Assembly: GCF_027943255.1 (NCBI RefSeq) | Contig: NC_072893.1 | Coordinates: 125,735,784-125,799,783, forward strand | Length of the DNA: 64,000 nt | Direction of reading: 5' to 3' | Source of the DNA: Anastrepha obliqua | Lineage: Eukaryota > Arthropoda > Insecta > Diptera > Tephritidae | Part shown: positions 55,681 to 64,000 of the stretch, piece by piece | Layout: the number at the start of each line of letters is the position of its first letter | How positions within the stretch are numbered: the first letter of the stretch is position 1 | Position numbers and translations under genes: made by a program | The notes under the pieces: generated by a model | The model's database searches: none | The model's input: the letters and a program-made list of their open reading frames with translations, nothing else | Told to the model about the DNA's origin: nothing

Positions 55681-57381
55681 CTTATTAGAAAAATAAGTTA
55701 CTTATTGCGCTTAAAAGTAGGTTCAGCAACAAAACCAAGCACTATTCAGCGCATCTAAATTTGCAGCTATTAAGGCCCCTTTCTGGTCTAGAGACGTAAA
55801 AATTGAAGGCGTTGAAAATTAAAGAAAAACAACGGTATCAATTGAAAATCGTTTTTATTCATTAGATCAATTCTTTATTTACAAAAAAAAAAATGTTTTT
55901 TCAATGACAATAATAAAAAAAATTGCTTCCCCTGACCTAACACATGCCATTGGCGTAACTGATTGGGCTGCTCAGGTACGTCTGAAAAAAAAATTCGGTC
56001 GATTACTCATCAGGAGATATGTCACTATGGTGGGTAGCAGATTAAAGAAAAAAAATTGTTAAATTGTTTTCTAGATATTTTATCTGTTTATTGGAAAAAC
56101 AAAAAATGATTTTTTTCACATTCTCGCTCTAAAAAAGATAAAAAAATTGATTATAAAATTATAATTCTTCTACACGCGAGAACCACAAGTCTACTCAATA
56201 ACATTAAAAATTCAAATCAAACGGTTCAGTACTTTTTGAGAAATTACCAAACGCCAGCTCGGAAAAAAATGTTTCGAAAAAAACACGGTTAACGCCCTTA
56301 TACCTGGGCGTCGTACTCCAAACCGGTCTCGTTTAAAAGGGCTGTAATGTCTAAACTACAACGAATTTCAATATAAAAATTTGCAAGTATATTTTTGAAA
56401 GTATAAACTATCATAACATGAAAAAAACATCGATTTCTTCGAAATTCTAGACCAGAAAGGTGCCTTAACACGAATGCTTTCATAAACTGATGTTTAAAGT
56501 GCTTGCTTACAAAATTGAAATAAATTTTTAAGATTATGATAACTTTTTTGAAAACAATTTTATTGAATTTTGCAAAATTTCATTTGTTGTTTTTTTTTAA
56601 TCTATATAGTGTATATATATAGTATATAAGCATCTCCAACTTGCTTTCGAGCATTGGCGCCTTAACACGTTAAAAGTTTTTATTTTCTTTTTCTTCTATT
56701 TTAGAATCATTTATTTATTTTTTTTTTTTTCTATTTTTCGCTTTTTAAGGAAAATTTTTGAAATAGCACGAATAATAAGTTGAGGCAATTCGCTACCGAT
56801 TTCGTGTCATATGTGATTTTTTCGTATTTTTTTTACTGATTTTACGCTTTTTGGATTGTCCGGCTTTTGACTTTACATCTTTACATCGTTACATATACAT
56901 AGCTATCAATTGCACTCGTCTACTAGAGACACATTTGGTAAGTTACTAAATTGTTTAGTACTAAATTTTTCTTCTCTCTTCTCTCATTTCATGACTTTCG
57001 CTCATTTGATTTGTATTTGTTTTTTCTGTGTTTTGTTTTTGTTTTAGTTTGTCTTATATAGAAATACATTATGTACAATGTATATAAGATTTATATAGCA
57101 ATTATTTTATATAAAGTAAAAACTCAACATTTTTTATTGCCTACTTTTAGGTGTTTAGGCGTTATTTTACACTAGTGTATGTTGTCTAAAATTGGATTGT
57201 GTGTGTATGTTTATATGTATGCACATACGTATAGGTGTATGTATACGTGTAATTATTGTATAGGTGTTTGTGTGTTTATTTCTCTATACTAATTTTAGTT
57301 ATTAACGTACAATTAATATTGCCATTTATAATTTATGACCATCTATCATTTCTGATCACTTAACATATGTATGTATGTAGG

Positions 57382-57417
<36 letters not shown>

Positions 57418-58602
57418 ATCTTTAAGACTATGTTTTTCATATTTTTGTTTTAAGTAAATTGTAGTTGTAGTTGCAATGCTCTTACAATCTCACGCATTCG
57501 CTTAGAATTGCTAAACAAAATATTTACTTTTAACATTTGCGTTATATTAACAGTTTGCTGCTTTTATTTCCTGTTTATTTTTAGCAATAAAAACATAAAT
57601 TATATAATTTTTTAAAAGTTTTTTTGCTTTTTGTATTTTGATTTTCTGCGCTTTTCACTTGCACTCACGTTACGTCTTCACTTTCGCTACAAACAATTAA
57701 TAATAATAGTAAACAATTTAGTTCGTAATTAAAAGGCTGCGTTAAGCTTTAACTTAAAAAGTATTTAATTACATTATCAATTCTGGCCTCGCTACTCAGC
57801 CACATCAAAATGAGTTTTCACTTTCGCATTTGCTAATTTTATAATTTTACAACTTCTGTATTTTTTGTTTTTTTTTTTGTTTTACTTTACTTTATTTTAT
57901 ATTCTTTTGCTAAAAAGGTACTTGAAGTGAATTTCCTTTGCTTTATAAAGATGCATAACTCAGTTTTATGTATCGAAATTATCTTTCTTTATTTATTATT
58001 TTGTCTTAAATGCTAAAAACTTTAATATTCACTTAAACCATTTTTGATTTGCTAATTTCTTTTGCTAAATTATTTTATAGTCAATTTTTTCTTTGTTATT
58101 TTTAAACAATTTAAATTAAATTTGTTTTGAAAACTAAACAAATTTTTGTTATTTTTTTGTCAGCCTTTTAAAAGCTGCTTGATAAATGAAACATTTATTG
58201 AAAATATTTTAACGCTTCGAAATGAAGAACGAGTTGATTATATAGACATACAGATTTTGGTGGAATTTCTTATTGCAGTAATATTATTACATGCTTTTGC
58301 TGCGCAATATAAATTGAGTGAAAAAATTAAACGCTTAGATTATATAAGTAAAATAAAAATATTGTTTGGCATAAAATATTGTAATTTCTTCAAGAAAATA
58401 GAATAAGGAAAACATAAAAAAAAATTGGAAGTAAATCAACTTATATATTAATACAAACTAACTAAAGTGTTTTAAAGATCTTTAAGCAAGTAAATCAAAT
58501 GTTTTTCACCGTAAGGTGTTCACAGCTGTCGTGTATTTGAAGTGGTATACCGCGCGCTCAACAATACATTGCTTATTTTATTTATATTACTTAAGCTCAG
58601 CT
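55681..58602. other. intergenic, no gene seen
   Basis: AT-rich sequence. The ORF at 58146-58406 (86 codons) has no recognisable domain. GTAT/GTGT-rich patches lie at 57200-57280. Confidence 0.5.
57367..57414. repeat. GTAT/(TA)n microsatellite
   Basis: ATGTATGTATGTAGGTATGT followed by about 26 bases of alternating T and A. Confidence 0.85.
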
Positions 58603-58790
58603 CAAATTCAGCGCGCTGAATAATTCACTCATACAGTGTTTAAAAGCTCATATTCAGCGCGCGTATTGCTTAACATTTTTAGCATTTTAACTGATTTTTG
58701 GTCATTTAAAGCGCATATCAATGATTTTTAGCATATTTCAACTCATTTTAGCTCAAATTCAGCCCAACTGAAAATACTTTTTTTTACTAA
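58603..58790. repeat. TTCAGCGC-family repeat, second copy
   Basis: AATTCAGCGCGCTGAATAAT, ACTCATACAGTGTTTAAAAG, TCATATTCAGCGCGCGTATT and GCATTTTAACTGATTTTTGG match the 55366-55583 insert with its two halves permuted. Further TTCAGCGC occurrences lie at about 58851 and 59199. Confidence 0.75.
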
Positions 58791-58799
58791 TTACAGCAT

Positions 58800-60511
58800 T
58801 TTGGCGCAACAAGCAATGCATTGGTTTCATTTTGACTATTCAGCACTGATTCAGCGCGATTAAAAATGCATTCGGTTTTTGTTTGTTTTGATTAAACGCA
58901 CCAAACATACTTATTAGCAAGTTACCTCAAATTGAGCGCCAGTTGGCTAAGTCATAAAGAAAAATGGATGCTAAATTATTTTTCAAGTATTTCAAAATCT
59001 GCCAAATGCGCGCTGAATGAATTGTAGCACCTAATCCAAGGTTAAAAAGCTTAAGTATGCACAAAAATGTGTTCACTATACCCTGAATTTAAAATTTATG
59101 TTTATTTATGTTGAAAGTTTTGTTTAGAAAAAAAAATAGCTGCTGAAAGCTACATCTGCGCATGCAACAACTTTTTTAGTCAAGTAATTCTAGTGAGTAT
59201 TCAGCGCGTCCAATCAATTCATACTTTTTGAATGCATTTCCAATCAGCCAAATTGTGAAATAGCGAAATATTAAACACTTAAAAAAAATATTTAAATTTT
59301 CTACAACTTGTATAACTTTAAAGTAAACGCTGATCAGTAGATATATCCTTTGTTTTTCATTTCTAACATTTTTCCACATAAGTATATCTAGAAAATGGAG
59401 GTAAAGTAGGAAGCTGGGGCTTAGCTTTTGACAGTTCATGTATGTATTTATGTGTATGTTTGCATGTATTTGTGTAATTCTGGGTATAAATAGGCGGACG
59501 GCGCAAACGACTGGCTATAAAAGAATTGTTTTAAAACTTATTTTATTTTAAGTATTCTAAATGTACTTTTTCTGAGGAATTCTTTTATTATTCTGTAACT
59601 TTAAATTTGTGACTTTTTGAAGCTTTGAGTTTGTGGCGTTACAATGGAGGAGCTGCCCCTTTCAACGCTTAAAAGAATGTCCTATTAACCAAGTTTGCTG
59701 AAAAATAATATAATTTTAAAAATCAGTATTTTATAAGTCAATAGTAATTATATTGAGCGTCAAATAAATTTATTTGATATTTTAAAAAAATTTAGTGGCT
59801 CAGAAAAATTTAGGAAAAAAACTTTATTATGCTTTTTACAATTTTGTTGTAATTTTATCAACCAAATAGTTTTAAAATTTGTTTTTACTTCAAATATGCT
59901 TAAACCAAGTTATCGTCTAAAATTTATAGCCTCATTACCAAGTCATCTCAGTTAAAATATATCTTCAAAATATTCAGAAATTTTGTTTGTCATTAAAGCA
60001 TTAAAGCGCAGTAATGATACTCAAGTATTAACTTTACAACAATAGGACTTTCTTTAAATCGTATAATTTTTTGTTTCCTTTTGGCAGAGTCAAAAATATA
60101 TTTTACAGGCAAATCATGTTCGAAGCGCGGCTTAACTCACGTGTACCTGTACCATATTTTTTCTATATAAACTGCATTTTTCACCTTTGTATATATACAT
60201 ATATACATCTTCATATATATATATAGCCCCACAACAATCGCTATCAGCTCCCGCCTTACTTGCATTCTTAAATTTTTTCTTTTTAATTCTTCCCTCTTTT
60301 CAAAGAACGTATAACAACAAGAAGATGCAATTCACCTTCATTACCTAACAAAACTCACCACACAAACCCTAATGTGTGGGGAAGTTTCCTAGCCGAGTGT
60401 TATTAGTGGAACCGGCCAGTAGCTTCACCTTCTCGTCTTTATACATTCTTTGCACTTTAGATTCACTTCTCATTCTCATCATTGTTTCAGTCCACACACA
60501 AATGCCGTTGC
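58800..60511 (-). other. downstream flank and probable 3' UTR of the FOXN gene
   Basis: No ORF of substance. On the minus strand an AATAAA lies at 59547-59542 (TTTATT on the plus strand), 965 nt after the stop, with others at 59823-59828 and elsewhere, so the 3' end cannot be fixed from sequence alone. Confidence 0.35.
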
Positions 60512-60944
60512 TCACCGCGCCTTGCTCATCCATGGCGCCTTGCGTTTGATTTTTGTGCGTAGACTACGCAAGGGTTTGATTTTACGCTGTGCACTGCCAC
60601 TGCCTAAAGGGTGATGATGGTGCATTTGATGCGTCGCCCCATAATAGCCGGGCAAATGAAAGCTGTTGTTGCTGTCCTCGTACATATGATGTTGATGTTG
60701 TTGGCTGTAGGCAACCGCACTGGTAAGCAATGCCATTTTGCCATTGCCATTGGTAAAATGACCGTTATTGTTGTTGGTTTTGTTGTTCTCGAGGCAGGAG
60801 GATATGTGTTCTTCTTCGACGCTGGTCGATGATGGTCGCTTTGTGGGCGATTCGACAACGGAGGAACGCGAAAGTGAGAGTAGCGCATCAACGCCCTCAC
60901 GCTGGCGACGCTGATCCTCGAGCTCTTCGGGTGTGATGTTGTTG
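60512..60944 (-). CDS. CHES-1-like: CHES-1-like forkhead factor, last coding exon
   Basis: Minus strand, acceptor TGCTCCTGCAG ending at 60945, entry phase 2, TGA at 60514-60512; 143 residues plus stop. It begins NNITPEELEDQRRQREGVDA, has a Ser-rich stretch (SLSRSSVVESPTKRPSSTSV), an Asn/Gly-rich middle, a His-rich segment (HQMHHHH) and a strongly basic C-terminus, RKIKPLRSLRTKIKRKAP then WMSKAR. That basic tail is well ordered compared with the linker and may be a nuclear-localisation or interaction motif. FOXN2/3 proteins are nuclear repressors; human FOXN3 (CHES1) acts in checkpoint-related repression. The exon is the end of a six-exon run in this window with every splice phase agreeing. 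Confidence 0.9.
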
Positions 60945-61030
60945 CTGCAGGAGCAGAAGAGGTAATTAAAAGTGATATTAGTATGAAATTGGTGAACTTG
61001 CAGCACGAATTTTCTTTATGCGGCACTTAC

Positions 61031-61285
61031 TTATCTTCGCTGCTTTCGTAGGCCGCATCGGAGGATGTGTAATTGCTTTGATTATCGCCATTGCAACCGT
61101 TTTGTTGCTGCTGACCATTGCTGGTGCCATACTGCGCACTGCCATTTAAGGCCGTAGGCGCCGAGTTGCCATTTGCAAGTGGTGTTGTGGCGCCGCTATT
61201 ACTGCCGCCACCTAGACCAGTACCAGCACCGCCGCCAGCGGAGTAAGTATGGTCCTCGCTGGGTGAAGAGGTTATTACGGGCGCG
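61031..61285 (-). CDS. CHES-1-like: CHES-1-like, linker exon
   Basis: A 255-nt internal exon, acceptor TTTAATGCAG ending at 61286, donor GATAA|GTAAGT at 61030. It enters in phase 2 and leaves in phase 2. It encodes a linker: APVITSSPSEDHTYSAGGG, then Gly/Ala/Thr-rich low complexity, a Gln run and SSDAAYESSED. No domain is visible. Such disordered linkers are usual downstream of the forkhead domain in dipteran FOXN proteins. Confidence 0.85.
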
Positions 61286-61357
61286 CTGCATTAAAGTAAA
61301 CCATTGTTTTTTTTTTAATATAATTTTTGCTCCATCTCACCAGTCCCAACAACTTAC

Positions 61358-62001
61358 CCGTTCTGGAAGGTCTCTGCAAATACCTTGGGGCCATGTTTCA
61401 AGGCCAACATCGCCGTAGCCGCATTCACATCGTCGATACTATCGGCACCACAGTCGCGGGCTAAGCGTTCAATGCTTTCATAGCTGCTGAAAGGACCTAA
61501 TATGGAAGCACCACTGCCAACTACACCGCCACCAGCACCGCTGCCACCATTTTGCTGCACCGGTGAGCTGTTATAACTGCTGTATTTGTTGTTGCTACTT
61601 GTGTGGTTATTCAAATTGTTGTTATGATTTGTTGTACTATAATCGGACGGAGTGTCTTCGTCGGGCACATCACCAACACCAGACACGACCACATCATTTA
61701 GCAAGCCCTGCCCACCAATAACCTTCGATAATTTAGGAAATAGACGTGGATCAATTCGTGGATTTATATTAGATTTGGGTGCTGGACTGCAGGCGCCACC
61801 GCCACCGCTGCCTACACTATCGACGGTATCATAGCTCACAAGTGAGTCATTGCCGCCACCGGCATTGCTGCCACCAGGACTCTTGAGCGATGCCGATTTA
61901 TCGACAGCCGAATTGGGGAAGAATGGCGAACGATTTAGTGCTTGAATGAGATTTTGTCGTTGCTGTGGCTCGACACGCCAAAGTGAACCTTTGCCCATGT
62001 T
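61358..62001 (-). CDS. CHES-1-like: CHES-1-like, exon with forkhead C-terminal end
   Basis: A 644-nt exon, acceptor GCGCTTAG ending at 62002, donor CGG|GTAAGT at 61357. It begins with the end of the forkhead domain: NMGKGSLWRVEPQQRQNLIQ then ALNRSPFFP. The KGSLW and Q-NLIQAL features are FOXN-type (human FOXN3 has SLWCIDPEYRQNLIQAL). Downstream are Gly/Asn-rich disordered regions with conserved-looking islands (IDPRLFPKLSKVIGGQGLLN, and YESIERLARDCGADSIDDVN then AATAMLALKHGPKVF). That last island looks like an ordered helix pair and may be a co-repressor contact. The forkhead domain is therefore split between this exon and two upstream ones. Confidence 0.92.
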
Positions 62002-62251
62002 CTAAGCGCAAGAATAAAATAAATGTGGAATTATTACATAGTCTGGTTTTTGAAGAGTTTAAAGCTTTGAAGTTGAGTTTAAAGTTCTTTCATAAATTTC
62101 TAGTTTGCGGTCTTAAAAAAAAGCTCTATGCTAAGCTTCATCATATCAGTATGACCCTATTATTTTTTTCACCTTTTAGCAACTACGTTTTTCTACTACT
62201 ATTTTTAAGGAATGATTAAATTTGTATGCAAAACTGTTGATTCAAACTCAC

Positions 62252-62429
62252 CGGCGCTTTCTCCACCTTTACGAAACTTTTGTTCAGCGATAAATTGTGG
62301 CGTACGCTGTTCTTCCAGCCGGCAGGTGCTGTCTTGAAGTAAGGAAAATGTTGCATAATCCAGGCATAAATCTCTTTAACAGGCAAAGCTTTCTCATTCG
62401 AGCCCTCAATGGCCATAAAAATTAAGGAA
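62252..62429 (-). CDS. CHES-1-like: CHES-1-like, core forkhead DNA-binding exon
   Basis: A 178-nt exon, acceptor TTTTTCCAG ending at 62430, donor GCGCCG|GTGAGT at 62251, entering in phase 2 and leaving in phase 0. It encodes most of the winged-helix domain: [40 protein letters not shown], then [19 protein letters not shown]. The recognition helix [15 protein letters not shown], which contacts DNA in the major groove, is intact, and the HFPYF hinge is typical of FOXN. All family residues I know for base contact (Asn, His, Ser of NSVRHNLS) are present, so the protein should bind DNA. FOXN-type factors recognise a GACGC-like or RYAAAYA core; the preference of this one is not visible here. Confidence 0.95.
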
Positions 62430-62535
62430 CTGGAAAAATATAAATATAAATACCAACATTTTTATTTTTACTATTTTTTATTAAATGTTTTTTATTTAAA
62501 TATTTTTTTATTTCCGCTCTTCGTGAATAACTCAC

Positions 62536-62967
62536 CTAAAACTGTAGGGCGGCTTGCTGTTTAAATGCACGAACGGGTCGTACGGCACATTGTTCGGATG
62601 CTTTTGTTTTTGTGGCGTAACAGCACCGCTGCCATTTGACACACCACCGCTGCCGCCGCCGCCAGTACTACCAGAATGACTATTCTTTGAGGATGCGAAA
62701 GAGCCAGATGATGATAGTTGATTCTGCGCCTGCGCGGACTGGTGTTGGGGCTGAAGCTGTGGTGTGCTAGTATTGTGACGTCCTAAACCGCTTGAGCCAT
62801 TGGTCGATACTTCGAAATCCTTCAACGAGTCATTATCATAGCTGGAATAGGAGGTGGGCGAACGCATCGAGTTACGTTGCTGCTGTAGCTGTTGCTGCTG
62901 AGGTGCAATGAGTGGATAAAATTCTTTGGAGTTATTTGGTTCTGGCGATGAGATACCTGGCGAGGAG
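62536..62967 (-). CDS. CHES-1-like: CHES-1-like, exon leading into forkhead
   Basis: A 432-nt exon, acceptor CCCTTGCAG ending at 62968, donor TTTTAG|GTGAGT at 62535. It enters and leaves in phase 2. It begins SSPGISSPEPNNSKEFYPLI, has poly-Gln, SPTSYSSYDNDSLKDFEV, Gln/Ser-rich and Gly-rich linkers, and ends VPYDPFVHLNSKPPYSF, the first beta-strand/helix-1 entry of the forkhead domain ([15 protein letters not shown] continues in the next exon). Confidence 0.92.
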
Positions 62968-63041
62968 CTGCAAGGGTGGATGGAATAAAACTTGTGAGTT
63001 TTGAAAAGGAAACAAATTTAAATTTATTATATTATACTTAC

Positions 63042-64000
63042 GCCACACTTTGGTACTGCATTATGGTGTAGGTGGATGGCATGCTCGCTGTTATTGGTGA
63101 GCCGGTTGCGGTGTGCGCAGTGGCGGCATTTGATGCGCCTGCTGTCGCATTGCTCAGCACCGTTGGCGGCGATGTATTGGCTGTGCTGGAGTAGTTTATG
63201 GCACCGCTGTTGCTGCTGCTGCCACTCACACAGCTATTGTTGTGACTGCTATTGGCTACACCAGCATAGAATGACTTAGATATGGGACTATTGCCACCGT
63301 TGACGGCAGCCGTGGATGATGAGCTGGATGATATCGAGACGGACGAAGAAAATGAACTGCTGGAGGAGGCAGGCGAAGCAACCACTGTGACAGCGGCAGC
63401 TGGCGCATTGCCTCCTCCATTTGTGTTGTTGGCCACGGCGCTGGCATTAAACCCACCACTACCACCACCGCCGCCTCCATGATCCAATACATTCATTTTT
63501 TCGCGCAAATATTTCTTGTGCGGATGGTGGGTGGTACTTGATGCGCTGCTACTTGTGTTATTGTTGTTAACGATAGTTTGTGGTTTTTGTTGCTGCTGCT
63601 GCTGCTGTTGCTGTTGCGCCTGCTGTCCTTGGTAAATTGTGTTAGTCGAGGCGTTGCCATTGGTAACCGTAACAACACCGCCTGGTAAAGTTGATAGTTG
63701 CTTTGGCAGGCTGAGCACGGTAGTGCCACTGTTGACGCCGGCAACGCTCATCGTAGTTGATGCAGGCGTTGTATAGGAAACAGACAGTGAGGCAGGATTG
63801 GAAGCAACGACGGTGGCGGGTATACTGGATACAGTTGACTGGGTACTTGTTGTCGAAGAAGGTGAAGAAGGCACATAGTTGTTCGAGTTTATATTATTGC
63901 TGTTGCTGTTGTTGCCACTGCTGCTCAAATTTGCCGGCGTTATAGTCGTGCCGCTGTTGGCATTGCCAACGCCAGCAGCGCTTAGTAGCTGTCTCGACTG
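63042..64000 (-). CDS. CHES-1-like: CHES-1-like, upstream low-complexity exon (partial)
   Basis: Minus strand, open from the window edge (319 complete codons) to donor GTGGC|GTAAGT at 63041, leaving in phase 2. The protein is a disordered N-terminal region: QSRQLLSAAGVGNANSGT at the window edge, poly-Asn, Ser/Thr runs, a poly-Gln stretch (about 63620-63585) and an ordered-looking motif HKKYLREKMNVLDHGGG. It ends STYTIMQYQSVA. The frame has no internal Met requirement, since it must be continued by an upstream exon beyond 64000. Apparent ORFs on the opposite strand are shadows of the repetitive codons. Confidence 0.88.
63585..63625 (-). repeat. poly-glutamine codon run
   Basis: CAA/CAG codons give about 12 Gln in the CHES-1-like N-terminal region. 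The run is mostly CAG on the minus strand, a likely length-polymorphic site. Confidence 0.8.

Noticed and set aside
58146..58406. 86-codon ORF with charged residues
   Set aside because: It has somewhat protein-like composition but no start context, domain or neighbours; chance in AT-rich DNA is more likely.
63282..63482. acidic and Pro-rich plus-strand ORF
   Set aside because: Shadow of the Gly/Ser/Ala-rich CHES-1-like exon on the minus strand.
1..64000. CRISPR array, prophage, operon or bacterial insertion sequence
   Set aside because: All genes have introns and polyadenylation signals; the tandem repeats lack regular unique spacers. The window is animal nuclear DNA.

Overview
The window looks like nuclear DNA from a true fruit fly (Tephritidae) or a close acalyptrate relative. 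The evidence is an insect FOXN-type forkhead gene, long AT-rich introns, mariner, Tc1, Jockey/I-like and RTE-like remnants, and several copies of a tRNA-derived SINE that I associate with tephritid genomes. The family assignment is inference. No RNA gene, CRISPR array or bacterial feature was seen.

Layout. From 1 to about 31.8 kb the window holds the 3' half of an unrecognised plus-strand gene. Exons at 1519-1692 and 10950-11229 join in frame to either of two terminal exons: a proximal one of 760 codons (13916-16197) or a distal one of 112 codons (30967-31304). A 141-nt symmetric cassette exon (12150-12290) is also possible. All phases agree, so one gene appears to make two very different C-termini. 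Its introns are full of transposon debris: Tc1-like at 2.9 kb, a Jockey/I-like element at 5.8-8.0 kb, RTE with a nested SINE at 9.2-10.3 kb, mariner at 10.3 and 18.6 kb, a tandem array at 22-23 kb, and LINE pieces at 25-30 kb.

From about 31.8 to 60.5 kb lies a 29-kb interval between two convergent genes. It holds a mariner with a nested LINE tail (32.2-33.7 kb), a satellite-like array of about 175-bp monomers (33.7-35.6 kb), and a three-level nest of mariner, unknown element and LINE (40.7-43.0 kb). It also holds a TIR-bounded region with a small two-exon Myb/SANT-like ORF and a 1.49-kb foldback palindrome (43.9-46.1 kb), a small mariner-type element with perfect 29-bp TIRs and a duplicated 3' end (47.4-48.0 kb), another AT-rich array (49.7-50.8 kb), and a 6-kb zone rich in the octamer TTCAGCGC (52.8-59.2 kb).

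From 60.5 kb to the end the minus strand carries the last six coding exons (966 residues in window) of the fly orthologue of CHES-1-like (FOXN2/3 type). It is a forkhead transcription factor with an intact DNA-binding domain; the gene continues beyond position 64000.

The two host genes are transcribed toward each other and nothing in the sequence ties them functionally. Most interest lies in the alternative C-termini of the first gene and in the layered repeats between the genes.
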